DNA of 64,000 nt from assembly GCA_029821875.1 (NCBI GenBank), contig JALGXW010000001.1, positions 225,987 to 289,986 of the forward strand, in the 5' to 3' direction. This DNA is from Candidatus Hebobacterum abditum. Its GTDB lineage: Bacteria; Armatimonadota; Hebobacteria; Hebobacterales; Hebobacteraceae. The notes under the pieces were generated by a model. That model saw nothing but the letters and a program-made list of their open reading frames with translations, was not told where the DNA came from and made no database searches. The translations under genes and the position numbers were made by a program. Shown piece after piece: positions 26,292-38,238 of this stretch. How positions within the stretch are numbered: the stretch's first letter is position 1; each line of letters starts with the position of its first letter.

Positions 26292-26361
26292 GCTAGAGCG
26301 CAAACCAAATACGAGACGAAGAGCGATCAGACCAGCCCGGCAAGCCCGGGCTGGTTTTCTT
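26246..26361 (+). promoter_or_regulatory. Trp transcription attenuator: mutually exclusive hairpins
   Basis: Region 2 GGCTTGCCGGGCT (26262-26274) is perfectly complementary over 13 bases to region 3 AGCCCGGCAAGCC (26334-26346), forming the antiterminator. Region 3 also forms the terminator stem with 26346-26355. A 6-bp pairing GCGCGG (26246-26251) with CCGCGC (26276-26281) would act as the 1:2 protector. The geometry matches classical Trp-codon attenuation. Confidence 0.82.
26331..26361 (+). terminator. Intrinsic terminator of the trp attenuator
   Basis: A perfect 10-bp stem, ACCAGCCCGG (26331-26340) and CCGGGCTGGT (26346-26355), with a 5-base loop, is followed by TTTCTT. It lies 38 bp before the trpE start, so it controls entry into the operon. 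Confidence 0.88.
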
Positions 26362-26398
26362 GATTTCGGCTACCACCAAATGAGCGAGGTGCAAGGCG

Positions 26399-27883
26399 AT
26401 GTACTACCCAAGCAAGGCGGAGTTCAAAGAGAAAGCGCGCAGAGGCAACCTCATTCCCGTCTGGAAGGAGGTGCTCCTCGACACCGAGACACCGGTGTCT
26501 GCGTTCCGGAAGATCGGCAACAGCCAGTACGCCTTCCTGCTCGAAAGCGTCGAAGGCGGCGAGAGCGTGGGCCGGCATTCGTTCCTTGGCTCAGAGCCCT
26601 TCGCCGTGTTCACCTCTAAGGGCGACACGGTGACGGTCATGCGGGACGGCCGGAAGCAAACTCGCCAGCTCGCGGAGGGCGAGGACCCCCTCAACGCACT
26701 CGAGGGGCTGCTGTCGGAGTATAGGTTCGTTCCCGTCGAGGGCCTCCCGAAGTTCTGCGGCGGCGCGGTCGGATTCATCGGGTACGACGCAGTCAGGTTC
26801 TTCGAGAAGCTGCCCGAGCAGACGACGGACGACCTCGCCCTTCCGGACTGCGTGCTCGTGCTGACCGACACCTGCGTGATCTTCGACCACGCCTACCACC
26901 GCGGGAAGGTCGTGTCGAACGCCATCGTCAACGGCAATCCGGAGGCGGCCTATGACGAGGCGGTTCGGAAGATCGATGCTATCTGCGCTCGACTGGCCGC
27001 TCCGGTGCCGGCCGTTTCGGCCCCCGCTCCGCGCCCGAAGGACACAAGCCTGAAGACCAACCTGACGCGGGAGGAGTACGAGCGGATCGTCGGCGCGGCG
27101 AAGGAGTATATCTCGGCCGGCGATGTCATCCAGGTGGTGCTGTCGCAGCGGCTCACCCGTGAAGTGGCTGCCAATGTATTCGACATCTACCGCGCGCTGC
27201 GGTCGGTGAACCCGTCGCCATACATGTACTACCTGACCTACGGCGATCTCCGTATTGTTGGAAGCTCCCCCGAGCGGCTCGTCTCCGTGGAGGGCACCGA
27301 GGTGGTCACACGTCCCATCGCGGGCTCCCGGCCGCGCGGCGAGACGGCGGAGGAAGATGAGGCGCTGGCACAGGAATTGCTGGCCGACGAGAAGGAGCGG
27401 GCCGAGCACATCATGCTTCTCGACCTGGGGCGCAACGACATCGGCCGGGTATGCCGGTATGGCACCGTTCGCGTCGACGAGCAGATGGTGATTGAGAAGT
27501 ACTCGCACGTGCAGCACATCGTCTCGAATGTTCGCGGCGAGTTGGGGTCCGATAGCGATCAGTTCGATGTGCTGCGGGCCTGCTTCCCGGCCGGGACGCT
27601 ATCGGGCGCGCCGAAGGTGCGCGCGATGGAGATCATCGAAGAGCTGGAGCCGACGCGGCGCGGCCCCTACGGGGGCGTGATCGGGTACTTCAGCTTCTCG
27701 GGCAACATGGACACGGCCATCACGATTCGCACCATCGTCTGCACGAATGGCACCGCTCACATGCAGGTCGGCGCTGGCATCGTGGCCGACTCGGTGCCAT
27801 CGCGGGAGTACGACGAGTGTGTGAAACTAAAGGGGGGAGCTCTGCTGCGGGCGATTGAGATGGCCGAGGCGGGGCTGGAGTAG
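26399..27883 (+). CDS. trpE: Anthranilate synthase component I
   Basis: A 494-residue enzyme that converts chorismate to anthranilate with ammonia from TrpG, the first committed step to tryptophan. The Trp feedback site is visible in 'FLLESVEGGESVGRHSFLG' (about 42-60). The chorismate-binding domain has 'AGDVIQVVLSQRLTR', 'PSPYMYYLTYGDLRIVGSSPE', 'RPIAGSRPRGET', 'LLDLGRNDIGRVC', 'FPAGTLSGAPKVRAMEII' and 'GAGIVADSVPSREYDEC'. ATG at 26399 with GAGGTG upstream, immediately after the attenuator. First structural gene of the trp operon. Confidence 0.96.
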   Translation: MYYPSKAEFKEKARRGNLIPVWKEVLLDTETPVSAFRKIGNSQYAFLLESVEGGESVGRHSFLGSEPFAVFTSKGDTVTVMRDGRKQTRQLAEGEDPLNALEGLLSEYRFVPVEGLPKFCGGAVGFIGYDAVRFFEKLPEQTTDDLALPDCVLVLTDTCVIFDHAYHRGKVVSNAIVNGNPEAAYDEAVRKIDAICARLAAPVPAVSAPAPRPKDTSLKTNLTREEYERIVGAAKEYISAGDVIQVVLSQRLTREVAANVFDIYRALRSVNPSPYMYYLTYGDLRIVGSSPERLVSVEGTEVVTRPIAGSRPRGETAEEDEALAQELLADEKERAEHIMLLDLGRNDIGRVCRYGTVRVDEQMVIEKYSHVQHIVSNVRGELGSDSDQFDVLRACFPAGTLSGAPKVRAMEIIEELEPTRRGPYGGVIGYFSFSGNMDTAITIRTIVCTNGTAHMQVGAGIVADSVPSREYDECVKLKGGALLRAIEMAEAGLE

Positions 27884-28932
<1,049 letters not shown>

Positions 28933-28933
<1 letters not shown>

Positions 28934-29523
28934 TGCTGGTGATGATAGACAACTACGATTCCTTCACGTACAACTTAGTCCAGTACCTGGGCGAGCTCGG
29001 CCAGGCCATCAAGGTCTACCGCAACGACCAGGCCACCGTGGACGAGGTGGAGCAGCAGAAGCCCGAACGGATCGTGATATCGCCGGGGCCTTGCACGCCC
29101 AAAGAGGCCGGGGTCTCGAACGAGATCCTGCGGCGCTTCGCGGGTAAGGTGCCCATCCTCGGCGTCTGTCTGGGCCATCAATGCATCGGATATGTGTTCG
29201 GCGGCGAGGTCGTCCGCGCGCCGCGTCTGATGCACGGGAAGACATCGATGATCCAGCACGATGGCAAGACGATCTTCGAAGGGCTGCCAAACCCGTTCGA
29301 GGCGACGCGCTATCACTCGCTCATCATCAAGCGGGACACGCTCCCGGATTGCCTCGAGATCACAGCCGAGACCGATCAAGAGGAGATCATGGGGGTGCGG
29401 CACAAAGATCATGCCATTGAGGGGGTGCAGTTTCACCCGGAGTCGATCCTCACGCAGGCCGGCAAGGATCTGCTTCGAAACTTCTTGGCTCTCCAAGAGA
29501 AGGGGGAGGACGATGATCGCTGA
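28933..29523 (+). CDS. trpG: Anthranilate synthase component II (glutamine amidotransferase)
   Basis: A 196-residue class I amidotransferase supplying ammonia to TrpE. The catalytic triad is visible: Cys in '[17 protein letters not shown]', His and Glu in '[13 protein letters not shown]'. The N-terminus '[19 protein letters not shown]' is diagnostic for TrpG/PabA. ATG at 28933 overlaps the trpS stop (TGATG) and has GGAGG seven bases upstream. It may also serve para-aminobenzoate synthesis if no pabA exists elsewhere. Confidence 0.95.
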
Positions 29524-30517
29524 TGCCATTCGCAAGGCTGCGGACGGATCGAATCTGACAGGTGGTGAAGCCAACGCGGCCATGGCTGCTATCATGTCGG
29601 GCGAGGCCAGCCCGGTTCAGATAGGGGCCTTCCTCGTGGCGATGCGGATGAAGGGTGAGACTGTTGAAGAGGTGACCGAGTTCGCCCGCGTCATGCGCCA
29701 GCACGCTCGCGAGGTGAAGACCAAGAGGCGACCGCTGGTAGATACGTGCGGCACCGGTGGCGACGCGATCAAGACCTTCAACGTGTCGACCGCGGCGGCC
29801 TTCGTGGCTGCCGGGGCCGGCGTCGCCATCGCCAAGCACGGCAACCGATCCGTGACGAGCAAGTGCGGTAGCGCCGACGTGCTGGAGGCGCTTGGTGTGC
29901 GGTTCGACCTCACGCCAGAGGAGGCGGCAAAGGCGATCGACGAGGTCGGGCTTGGCTTCATGTTCGCGCCTTCATACCATCCCGCCATGAAGCATGCAAT
30001 GCCGGTCCGCAGGGAGCTTGGGCTGCGCACAGTGTTCAACATGCTGGGGCCGCTCACGAACCCGGCGGGCGCGGATGCCCAGGTGCTGGGGGTGTACTCG
30101 CCGGAGCTCACGGAGTTCCACGGCGGAGTCCTCCAGAGTCTTGGGGCAAGTCGAGCCTTCGTGGTCCACGGCGCGGGCGGCCTCGACGAGCTGTCGACTC
30201 TGGGCGAGACGCGGGTGACCGAGCTCAAGGACGGAGCTCTCGAGACCTACGAGCTCGTGCCGGAGGACGTTGGGCTGTCGCGGGCATCGGGCCCGGAGGC
30301 GATCCAGGGAGCGACGCCGGAGGAGAATGCACGCCTCCTCGCCGAGATACTGGACGGCAAGCACGGGCCGGCACGAGACATCGTCGTGCTGAATGCGGCC
30401 GCGGCGGTCGCAGCTGCCAGTCTGGCAGACACCATAGAAGCGGGCGTCGCGGTGGCGGCCGAGTCCATCGACTCCGGCGCCGCGGCCGAGAAGCTTCGAC
30501 AGCTCCAGGCCTTCTGA
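29513..30517 (+). CDS. trpD: Anthranilate phosphoribosyltransferase
   Basis: A 334-residue enzyme joining anthranilate and PRPP, step two of the pathway. The PRPP loop '[18 protein letters not shown]' and '[20 protein letters not shown]' are present, with '[20 protein letters not shown]' and the metal site region '[12 protein letters not shown]'. Start ATG overlaps trpG by 11 bp, with GGGGGAGGA upstream. Confidence 0.96.
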   Translation: MIADAIRKAADGSNLTGGEANAAMAAIMSGEASPVQIGAFLVAMRMKGETVEEVTEFARVMRQHAREVKTKRRPLVDTCGTGGDAIKTFNVSTAAAFVAAGAGVAIAKHGNRSVTSKCGSADVLEALGVRFDLTPEEAAKAIDEVGLGFMFAPSYHPAMKHAMPVRRELGLRTVFNMLGPLTNPAGADAQVLGVYSPELTEFHGGVLQSLGASRAFVVHGAGGLDELSTLGETRVTELKDGALETYELVPEDVGLSRASGPEAIQGATPEENARLLAEILDGKHGPARDIVVLNAAAAVAAASLADTIEAGVAVAAESIDSGAAAEKLRQLQAF

Positions 30518-30530
30518 AGTTGTAGGCGAG

Positions 30531-31301
30531 ATGATTCTCGACGAGATCCTGGAACGCAAACGGTCGGAGATCGCCGGCCTTCGGCCACTATGCGAAGGCT
30601 GGTCGCCGCCGGCTGTCCCTCCTCCGCGCAGGGACTTCGCGGCCGCCGTGCAGCGCGCCGGGATATCGCTCATCGCGGAGTTCAAGCGGCGGTCTCCCTC
30701 GCGCGGTGACATCAATGTGGGTGCGGACCCAGCGCGGGTGGCACGGGCCAATGCGGGTGCCGGCGCGGCGGCGCTCTCGGTCCTCACAGACATCCGGTTC
30801 TTCGGAGGAAGTATGGACGACTTGCTGGCCGCGCGCGGCGCCGCGGAGCTTCCGGTGCTCCGGAAGGACTTTATCATCGACCCGTGCCAGGTCGCCGAGT
30901 CGTCAGGGGCAGATGGCCCGGATTGTCTGCTGCTGATCGCGGCCGCGCTCGATGCAAGCCAACTCCGATCGCTTCGCGAGCTGGCCGCGCGCTGCGGGCA
31001 GGCGGCACTCGTCGAAGTGCACAACAAGGATGAGCTGGAGGAGGCCCTGGCGAGCGGGGCCGAGATCGTCGGCATCAACAACCGCGACTTGAGGACGTTT
31101 GAAGTGTCGCTGGAGACGACGCTGTCGCTGCGGCCCCGCGTGCCGACAGGGATCCCCGTGGTATCGGAGAGCGGGATCCATACGTGTGACGATGTGCAGC
31201 AGCTGGCCGACGCGGGCGTGGATGCCATCCTCGTGGGGGAAGCATTGATGGCGGCCGATGATCCCTCGCGGAAGATCGAGGAGCTGATGGGGGCAGCATG
31301 A
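30531..31301 (+). CDS. trpC: Indole-3-glycerol phosphate synthase
   Basis: A 256-residue TIM barrel that closes the indole ring. Catalytic landmarks: 'ISLIAEFKRRSPSRGDI' (Glu-Lys), 'VLRKDFIIDPCQV' (Lys), 'EIVGINNRDLRTFEV' (Asn) and 'IPVVSESGI' (Glu-Ser). Mono-functional, not fused to TrpF. Its stop overlaps the trpF start (ATGA). Confidence 0.96.
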   Translation: MILDEILERKRSEIAGLRPLCEGWSPPAVPPPRRDFAAAVQRAGISLIAEFKRRSPSRGDINVGADPARVARANAGAGAAALSVLTDIRFFGGSMDDLLAARGAAELPVLRKDFIIDPCQVAESSGADGPDCLLLIAAALDASQLRSLRELAARCGQAALVEVHNKDELEEALASGAEIVGINNRDLRTFEVSLETTLSLRPRVPTGIPVVSESGIHTCDDVQQLADAGVDAILVGEALMAADDPSRKIEELMGAA

Positions 31302-31919
31302 CGCGCATCAAGATCTGCGGGATTACTCGCACGGAGGACGCGCTGCACGCCGCCGAGTGCGGGGCGGATGCCATCGGCTTAAACTTCGCCGAGAGCCCGC
31401 GGCGGGTGTCGCCCGAGAGGGCGGGCGAGATCATGGCCGACGTCGGTCCGTTCCTCACCGGGGTCGGCGTGTTCGTCGACAGCAGCGCCGAAGAGGTGCG
31501 GAGCGCGCTGCGAACCGGCTCGTGCACTGTTGCTCAGCTACACGGGAGCGAACCGGCCGACTTCATACCGGCCCTCTCGCCATACCGGGTTGTGAAGGCG
31601 ATAAGAGTGAGCGGCGCCCTTGACGAGACCGTGCTGCGACGGTATAAGGATGCTGCGGCGATCCTATTGGATACCTACGTGGTGGGGAAAGCGGGCGGAA
31701 CGGGAGAGCGCTTCGATCCGGCGGTCGCTGGTCGTCTGGTGAAGGAGGGTTGGCGCGTGATAGTGGCGGGAGGGCTGACGCCTGACAACGTCGGCGAGGT
31801 GGTGGCCGCCGTTCGGCCGTACGCTGTTGACGTGAGCACGGGCGTCGAGGCGGCGCCCGGCAGGAAGGACCTCCAGAAGGTGGCTGACTTCATCGCGGCC
31901 GTTCGGGCGGCCGATCGAG

Positions 31920-31930
<11 letters not shown>
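31298..31930 (+). CDS. trpF: Phosphoribosylanthranilate isomerase
   Basis: A 210-residue TIM barrel catalysing the Amadori rearrangement in tryptophan synthesis. The catalytic Cys is in '[14 protein letters not shown]' and the catalytic Asp near 'ILLDTYV'. The phosphate site is '[16 protein letters not shown]' with '[16 protein letters not shown]'. Overlaps both neighbours. Confidence 0.95.
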
Positions 31931-33136
<1,206 letters not shown>

Positions 33137-33140
<4 letters not shown>

Positions 33141-33961
33141 GCCGCATAGGGGCCTGCTTCGACGAACTCGGACGGAAGGAGCAGGGGGCTCTGGTCGTGT
33201 TCACTGTCGCTGGCCACCCCACCCCGGCGCTCAGCTCGGAGCTGCTCGTCGCCATCGCGGAGGCCGGCGCGGATATCATCGAGCTGGGGATTCCCTTCTC
33301 CGATCCCCTGGCGGATGGGCCTGCGATTCAGGCGGCCTCCCAACGGGCGTTGGCGGAGCACATGACGCCCGCTCGCGTTCTGGAACTAGCGGCTGGGTTC
33401 CGGGCCGCGCGCGATGTACCCCTCGTGTTGATGACATGCTATAATCCGGTCTACCAGTTTGGCCTCGAGGAGTTCGCGGAGGCAAGTGCTGGGGCCGGAG
33501 TAGACGGAGTGATCGTCACGGACCTGCCGCCGGAAGAGGCCGACGACTGGGCCGGGATAGCGCGCAAGCGCGGGATCGACACCATCTTTCTACTCTCTCC
33601 CAACAGCCCCGCCGCGCGCGTGAAAAAAGTGGTTGACCTTGCGGGTGGCTTTGTGTACTGTGTTTCCCGGTTGGGAGTGACGGGTGCGCGTCCTGAGCTG
33701 CCGACGGATCTGGCGCAACTCGTGGCCCGCATCCGAGGCGAAACGACGAAGCCGATTGCCGTTGGGTTCGGGGTATCTCGGCCCGAGCATGTGGCTGAAG
33801 TATGTCGGGTCGCTGACGGCGCGGTCGTGGGCAGTGCCGTCGTGTCGCTCATCGATCGGCAGGCGGGGTCGGCGGGGCCTGCCGAGGCTGTCGGAGCGTT
33901 CGTTCGCGAGCTCAAGGCGGCGACGCGAAGCGAGCGCGTGACGAAGCCGGATCCGCTCTGA
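33137..33961 (+). CDS. trpA: Tryptophan synthase alpha chain
   Basis: A 274-residue TIM barrel that releases indole from indole-3-glycerol phosphate for channelling to TrpB. Catalytic Glu is in '[19 protein letters not shown]' and Asp in '[12 protein letters not shown]'. Other landmarks are '[13 protein letters not shown]' and '[12 protein letters not shown]'. GTG start overlaps the trpB stop by four bases (GTGA). Last trp gene of the operon. Confidence 0.96.
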
Positions 33962-34008
33962 GAGAGGCGCGGACATGCGGAGTGGCGGACAGGAGTAAGG
34001 GGAGAGTC

Positions 34009-34731
34009 ATGTTCTCGAGAATCGCCCTGGCGAAGATGATTGACCACTCGATCCTGCGGCCCGATGCTACCGAGAGCGATATCGTTCAGTACTGCGACGA
34101 TGCTATGGAGTACCACTTCGCCTCCGTCGTTGTGCTCCCGTATTGGTGCCATGTGGCGGAGCGTCGGCTTCGGGGCTCAGACGTGAAGGTGGGGACGGTC
34201 ATCGCCTATCCCCTCGGTGCCGTTCCGACACAGGTGAAGGTTTATGAGGCCCGACAGGCGATGAACGCGGGAGCGACCGAGATTGACGTAGTGGTCAATC
34301 TCGGCGCCGTGAGGTCCCACGACTACGTATGCGTCCAAAGGGACCTCGAAGAAGTTGTGACCGTCTCGAATCTCGCCGGCCTCACTGAGGACAGCGATGA
34401 TATTTTGACGAAGGTGATTATCGAGGTCGGTCTCACGACGCGGGAAGAGCAGACCCGAGTGTGTCGGATCGCGAAGGCTGTTCGCGCGGACTTCATCAAG
34501 ACCTGCACTGGACGGGGCCCCCGCGGAGTCACGGTGCAGGACGTCAAGCACATCAGGCAGGCCGTCGGCCGGGAGATGGGCGTCAAGGCGGCCGGCGGGA
34601 TCCGGACCATCGAGCAGGCAAGCGCCCTGATAAACGCCGGCGCCAACCGCATCGGGACGAGCACGGGGGTGGCGATAGTCGAGGCGTATGATCAGTCGCA
34701 GGGAGCCGTTACGGAGGAAGTCCTCCGGTAA
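34009..34731 (+). CDS. deoC: Deoxyribose-phosphate aldolase
   Basis: A 240-residue class I aldolase that splits 2-deoxyribose-5-phosphate into acetaldehyde and glyceraldehyde-3-phosphate in nucleoside salvage. Schiff-base lysine is in 'ADFIKTCTGRGPRG', the proton-relay lysine in 'MGVKAAGGIRT', with 'NAGATEIDVVVNLGAV' and C-terminal 'GTSTGVAIVE'. ATG at 34009 is preceded by AAGGGGAGAG; an in-frame GTG at 33982 lacks such a site. It follows trpA by 47 bp and may share its transcript. Confidence 0.94.
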   Translation: MFSRIALAKMIDHSILRPDATESDIVQYCDDAMEYHFASVVVLPYWCHVAERRLRGSDVKVGTVIAYPLGAVPTQVKVYEARQAMNAGATEIDVVVNLGAVRSHDYVCVQRDLEEVVTVSNLAGLTEDSDDILTKVIIEVGLTTREEQTRVCRIAKAVRADFIKTCTGRGPRGVTVQDVKHIRQAVGREMGVKAAGGIRTIEQASALINAGANRIGTSTGVAIVEAYDQSQGAVTEEVLR

Positions 34732-34768
34732 GCTTCCGCTCAGCGCGGCCTCAGGGCGGGTGTCTCCA

Positions 34769-35530
34769 GTGAGGCGAGTACGGCTCTATCGCGTTTCCTC
34801 TGTTGTGGTCCGCCAGAGAGACCTCGGCGAGGCGGACAGGGTTCTCATGCTCTACACGCGAGAGCGCGGCAAGCTCTCCGCAGTGGCCAAGGGCATCAGG
34901 CGGCCCCGCAGCAAGCTCGCCGGGAGTCTTCAGTTGTTCTCTCATGCGAGCGTTCAACTGGCAGCCGGCCGTTCGCTGGAAGTCGTGACGCAGGCACGGG
35001 CGCTGGACACCTTCTATGACCTCCGCAGCGACATGGAGCGGTTCGCTCATTCATCGTACGCGGCCGAGTTGCTGGACGCGCTGACGGACGAAGGTATGGC
35101 AGACAGTGTCCTCTTCGGCCTCCTGCTGTCTACGTTGGCGGCCCTGCACTCAGGCGGCGATGCCCCCACCCTGATTCGCGCGTTCGAGCTGAAGCTGTTG
35201 ACGCGTCTGGGATACGGCCCAGAACTCGACGCGTGCACCTCCTGCGGCGGCGAGATGGACGGGCGCGAGCAGGGATTCTCCGTTGTGCAAGGCGGCGTGC
35301 TCTGTGGCACCTGCGGGTCGGCGGCGGGCGGCGCTCGCCTCTCCACAGCCGGCCTGCAGGCTCTGAGAGAGCTTCGCCACACGGACACCGAAACAGTGGC
35401 TGGGAGGCGCCTGTCTGCCAGTGCACGCGACGAATTGGAGCGATTGATGAGGGCCTTCGTGGACTCGCACCTCGATCGGCCGCTTCGCAGCAGCGCCTTC
35501 CTAGCGCAGGAAGGCTTGGACAAGTCTTGA
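34769..35530 (+). CDS. recO: DNA repair protein RecO
   Basis: A 253-residue RecFOR-pathway protein that loads RecA on SSB-coated gaps. The N-terminal OB-fold is recognisable ('VVVRQRDLGEADRVLMLYT', 'KLSAVAKGIRRPRSKLAG'), and the C-terminal part has a zinc knuckle with 'CTSCGG' and 'LCGTCG'. GTG 34769 fits the usual RecO N-terminus; GTG 34760 is also possible, and the frame reaches back to an ATG at 34688 inside deoC. The stop is 1 bp before polX. Confidence 0.9.
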   Translation: MRRVRLYRVSSVVVRQRDLGEADRVLMLYTRERGKLSAVAKGIRRPRSKLAGSLQLFSHASVQLAAGRSLEVVTQARALDTFYDLRSDMERFAHSSYAAELLDALTDEGMADSVLFGLLLSTLAALHSGGDAPTLIRAFELKLLTRLGYGPELDACTSCGGEMDGREQGFSVVQGGVLCGTCGSAAGGARLSTAGLQALRELRHTDTETVAGRRLSASARDELERLMRAFVDSHLDRPLRSSAFLAQEGLDKS

Positions 35531-35531
35531 C

Positions 35532-37304
35532 ATGAACAACACAGAGATCGCGCGTGTCCTGTCTGAGATCGCCGTACTGCTTCAGATCAAGGGAGAGAAT
35601 CCGTTCAAGGTCCGCGCCTATGAGCGCGCGGCGGAGGCGGTAGGCGACCTCTCCCAGACGGTCGAACAGGTGCGCGCCGGGGAGGAGGGGCTGCGTTCGC
35701 TTCCGGCGGTGGGTGCAGGCATCGCCGATAGGATCGAGGAGATGCTGGACACCGGCAACTGCACCTACCACCAGGACCTGCTCCGGGAGATACCCGCCAC
35801 CGTCTTCGACATGCTCCGCATCCCAGGCGTGGGGCCAAAGACGGTGAAGATGCTCGCCGAGCGTGAGGGCATCGTGACAGTCGAGCAGCTCGAAGAGGCG
35901 GCGCAGGCAGGGGTGCTTCGCGAGTTGCCCGGGATGGGCGAGAAGACAGAGCAGGAGATTCTGAGGGGCATCGCACATCTCCGCGAGTACGGGAAGCGGA
36001 TCGACCTGGGGCTGGCATGGGACATTGCGGACAGCGTGATCGAGCAACTGAGGGAGGCGGCGCCGGTGAGCAGGCTGGCCGCCGCGGGAAGCTTGCGGCG
36101 CATGCGCGAGACGATCGGTGATATTGACATCCTGGCCACCTCCGGCGCCCCGGAAGCCGTCATGGAGGCGTTCGTCAACCTTCAGCTCGTGGCGGAGGTG
36201 GTGGCGCGGGGCCCGACCAAATCCAGCGTACTGACCCCGGCCGGGGTCCAAGTGGACCTCCGAGTGGTGGCGCCGGACTCATTCGGCGCCGCTCTGCAGT
36301 ACTTCACCGGGTCCAAGCAACACAATGTGAAGCTGCGCGATCTTGCCGTTCGCAGGAAGATCAAGCTGAACGAGTACGGCGTCTTCCGGGTGGAAGGCGA
36401 CGAAGAGGAACGCCTGGGCGGAGAACTGGAGGAAGAGATGTACGCCGCCCTCGGCCTTCCCGTCATGCCGCCGGAGATGAGGGAAGACCGGGGCGAGATC
36501 GAGGCCGCCCGCGAGGGGAGGCTCCCCAGCCTGATCGAAGAGGCTGACATCAAGGGCGACCTCCACGTGCACAGCACTTGGAGCGATGGGCACAGCACGA
36601 TAGAGGAGATGGCGCGGGCCGCCAAGAAGGCCGGCTATCAGTACCTGGGCATCACAGACCACTCTCCCTCGCAGACGGTGGCGAACGGGCTGAAGATCGA
36701 CCGCTTGAGGGCGCGTAGCGAGGAGATTGAGGCCGCGCGGAGGGCCGTGCCGGAGATCGAGATCTTCGAAGGGACGGAAGTTGACATTAAGCGGGACGGC
36801 AAGCTCGACTACCCGGACGAGGTGCTGGCCGAGCTCGACTTCGTGGTGGCGTCGGTGCACTCCGGCTGGAAGATGGAGCGCCGGGCGATGACGGAGCGTA
36901 TCATCAAGGCCATCCAGAATCCGTGGGTGGACTGCATCGGCCATCCCACGGGGAGACTGGTCGGACAGCGGGAGCCCTATGACGTGGACCTCGAAGCGAT
37001 GCTCGAGGCCGCTGCGCGCGCCGGCGTCGCCCTGGAGATGAACGCCGATCCAAACCGCCTCGACCTCAAGGATACTCATGCTCGGCGGGCCAAGGAGATC
37101 GGAGTCCCGGTGCTCATCGCAACCGATGCGCACTGGGCCAACCACCTTTCGTTGATGCGGTTCGGCGTGGCAACGGCCCGGCGCGGATGGCTGGAAGCGC
37201 CCGATGTGCTGAACGCGATGCCAGTTGTCGAGTTGCGGACCGCACTGCGCCGCGCGCAGAGTCCCCGGGCGCGCTCGAAGGCTCGGAAGCGTAGGCGTCG
37301 TTGA
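35532..37304 (+). CDS. polX: DNA polymerase/3'-5' exonuclease PolX
   Basis: A 590-residue bacterial family X polymerase for base-excision repair gap filling. N-terminal helix-hairpin-helix regions ('[16 protein letters not shown]', '[17 protein letters not shown]', '[13 protein letters not shown]'), the palm motif '[17 protein letters not shown]' (metal Asp pair) with 'VQVDLRVVA', then a C-terminal PHP nuclease domain from about residue 335. That domain has '[14 protein letters not shown]', '[11 protein letters not shown]', '[16 protein letters not shown]', '[10 protein letters not shown]' and 'IATDAHW'. Normal length. The last 20 residues are Arg/Lys rich. Confidence 0.95.
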   Translation: MNNTEIARVLSEIAVLLQIKGENPFKVRAYERAAEAVGDLSQTVEQVRAGEEGLRSLPAVGAGIADRIEEMLDTGNCTYHQDLLREIPATVFDMLRIPGVGPKTVKMLAEREGIVTVEQLEEAAQAGVLRELPGMGEKTEQEILRGIAHLREYGKRIDLGLAWDIADSVIEQLREAAPVSRLAAAGSLRRMRETIGDIDILATSGAPEAVMEAFVNLQLVAEVVARGPTKSSVLTPAGVQVDLRVVAPDSFGAALQYFTGSKQHNVKLRDLAVRRKIKLNEYGVFRVEGDEEERLGGELEEEMYAALGLPVMPPEMREDRGEIEAAREGRLPSLIEEADIKGDLHVHSTWSDGHSTIEEMARAAKKAGYQYLGITDHSPSQTVANGLKIDRLRARSEEIEAARRAVPEIEIFEGTEVDIKRDGKLDYPDEVLAELDFVVASVHSGWKMERRAMTERIIKAIQNPWVDCIGHPTGRLVGQREPYDVDLEAMLEAAARAGVALEMNADPNRLDLKDTHARRAKEIGVPVLIATDAHWANHLSLMRFGVATARRGWLEAPDVLNAMPVVELRTALRRAQSPRARSKARKRRRR

Positions 37305-37397
37305 CCACCTAGAAGGGGAAGGAGTTGGGCGGAGCAGAGAAGAAAGGTTCGCCGCCGGACTTCGGGCGACACGAGACAACTGGCGGGAGGTGTCGTG

Positions 37398-37703
37398 GTG
37401 ACCAAGGCCGATCTGATCGATGAGGTCTCACAGGCGACTGGGCTGAGGAAGAAGGATGTCACCAGTGTCGTGGAGGCGTCCTTCGCTGCAATGATGGGAG
37501 CGCTGAGACGCCACGAGAAAGTCCAGATAGTTGGGTTCGGCACTTTCGAACCGCGGCGGCGCAAGGCGCGGATCGGCCGCGACCCGCGCACCCAGGAGGT
37601 CATCCGCATCGGTGCGTCCTGGTCTCTGAACTTCCGCCCGGGGAAGCAGCTGAAGGAGACCCTGACGGGCAGAGAGTCCAAGAGGCGCAAGCGCGCGCGG
37701 TAA
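37398..37703 (+). CDS. HU-family DNA-binding protein
   Basis: A 101-residue histone-like protein with the DNABII signature: 'TKADLIDEVSQATGLRKKDV', 'VQIVGFGTFEPRRRKAR', 'GRDPRTQEVIRIGAS' and 'FRPGKQLKETL'. The GTG at 37398 was preferred over the adjacent GTG at 37395, because it gives the usual MTKADLI start and 7-base spacing from AGG. The C-terminal tail is basic (RESKRRKRAR). It binds and bends DNA in the nucleoid. Confidence 0.92.
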   Translation: MTKADLIDEVSQATGLRKKDVTSVVEASFAAMMGALRRHEKVQIVGFGTFEPRRRKARIGRDPRTQEVIRIGASWSLNFRPGKQLKETLTGRESKRRKRAR

Positions 37704-37718
37704 GACCGAGCTGCCGCG

Positions 37719-37746
37719 TTGACAGCGGCCTCCTGCCTGGTATAAT
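37719..37746 (+). promoter_or_regulatory. Consensus promoter of tRNA-Pro
   Basis: Perfect TTGACA (37719-37724) and perfect TATAAT (37741-37746), 16 bp apart. The predicted start is about 20 bp before the tRNA 5' end. Confidence 0.85.
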
Positions 37747-37771
37747 ACGTACAGCAGGTTCGCAAAGGCAT

Positions 37772-37845
37772 CGGGGCGTGGCGCAATTTGGTAGCGCACC
37801 GGTATGGGGTGCCGGTGGTTGTCGGTTCGAGTCCGGCCGCCCCGA
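37772..37845 (+). tRNA. tRNA-Pro (anticodon GGG)
   Basis: A 74-nt cloverleaf. Acceptor CGGGGCG pairs with CGCCCCG, D-arm GCGC/GCGC, anticodon stem CCGGT/GCCGG with loop ATGGGGT (anticodon GGG), T-arm GTCGG-TTCGAGT-CCGGC. Discriminator A. CCA is not encoded. Confidence 0.93.
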
Positions 37846-37946
37846 TATGTCTTCCTTCGGTGTGGTGGGTCGGGGGCCCGCTCCTTGATGCTCTTTGGCG
37901 ACTAGGCCTGATTGCAGGCGCGGCCGACCTGTGCTACCATGTAGGC

Positions 37947-38202
37947 GGAAGGACAGTTCGCCCTGCGGTGTGCGTGTTGTCCTTAGAAGCTTTGAGCCAA
38001 CAGATACGTGCCGGGAGCCAGAGTCTGGCGGCCAAGTAGAATCCTGGCGGACTCGCCTCGATTCACGCGGACGACCAGCGCGGCACCCACCTGCTTCGGC
38101 AGGTTCAAAAGCTCGTAGGACTCACGGCACTCGCGGGGCTCTGATATGGGCGGGGCTCACAACAGCTCACCAGAAGGCGGGCCCGAACGGGCCCGCCTTC
38201 TG
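37947..38202 (+). ncRNA. Candidate noncoding transcript ending in a strong terminator
   Basis: The interval from tRNA-Pro to rhaD (37846-38317) has no convincing gene. An extended -10 (TGCTACCAT, with TACCAT at 37935-37940) lies 17 bp after TTGCAG (37912-37917), giving a predicted start near 37947. Visible structure: a 5' hairpin AAGGACA/TGTCCTT (37949-37984), a stem-loop ACCTGC-TTCG-GCAGGT (about 38090-38105), long-range GAGCC/GGCTC pairings, and the terminator at 38171. I could not match it to 6S, tmRNA, RNase P, SRP or a riboswitch class. Confidence 0.4.
38171..38202 (+). terminator. Strong intrinsic terminator upstream of rhaD
   Basis: A perfect 15-bp inverted repeat CAGAAGGCGGGCCCG-AA-CGGGCCCGCCTTCTG is followed by TTTGGGTT. 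It closes transcription of the tRNA-Pro/noncoding segment before the rha promoter. Confidence 0.88.
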
Positions 38203-38208
38203 TTTGGG

Positions 38209-38238
38209 TTGCGTCGCGAGCGTGGGCAGGGCTATAAT
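38209..38238 (+). promoter_or_regulatory. Putative rhaDBA promoter
   Basis: TTGCGT (38209-38214) and a perfect TATAAT (38233-38238) with an 18-bp spacer, directly after the terminator and about 80 bp before rhaD. No regulator gene for rhamnose is visible nearby. Confidence 0.55.
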
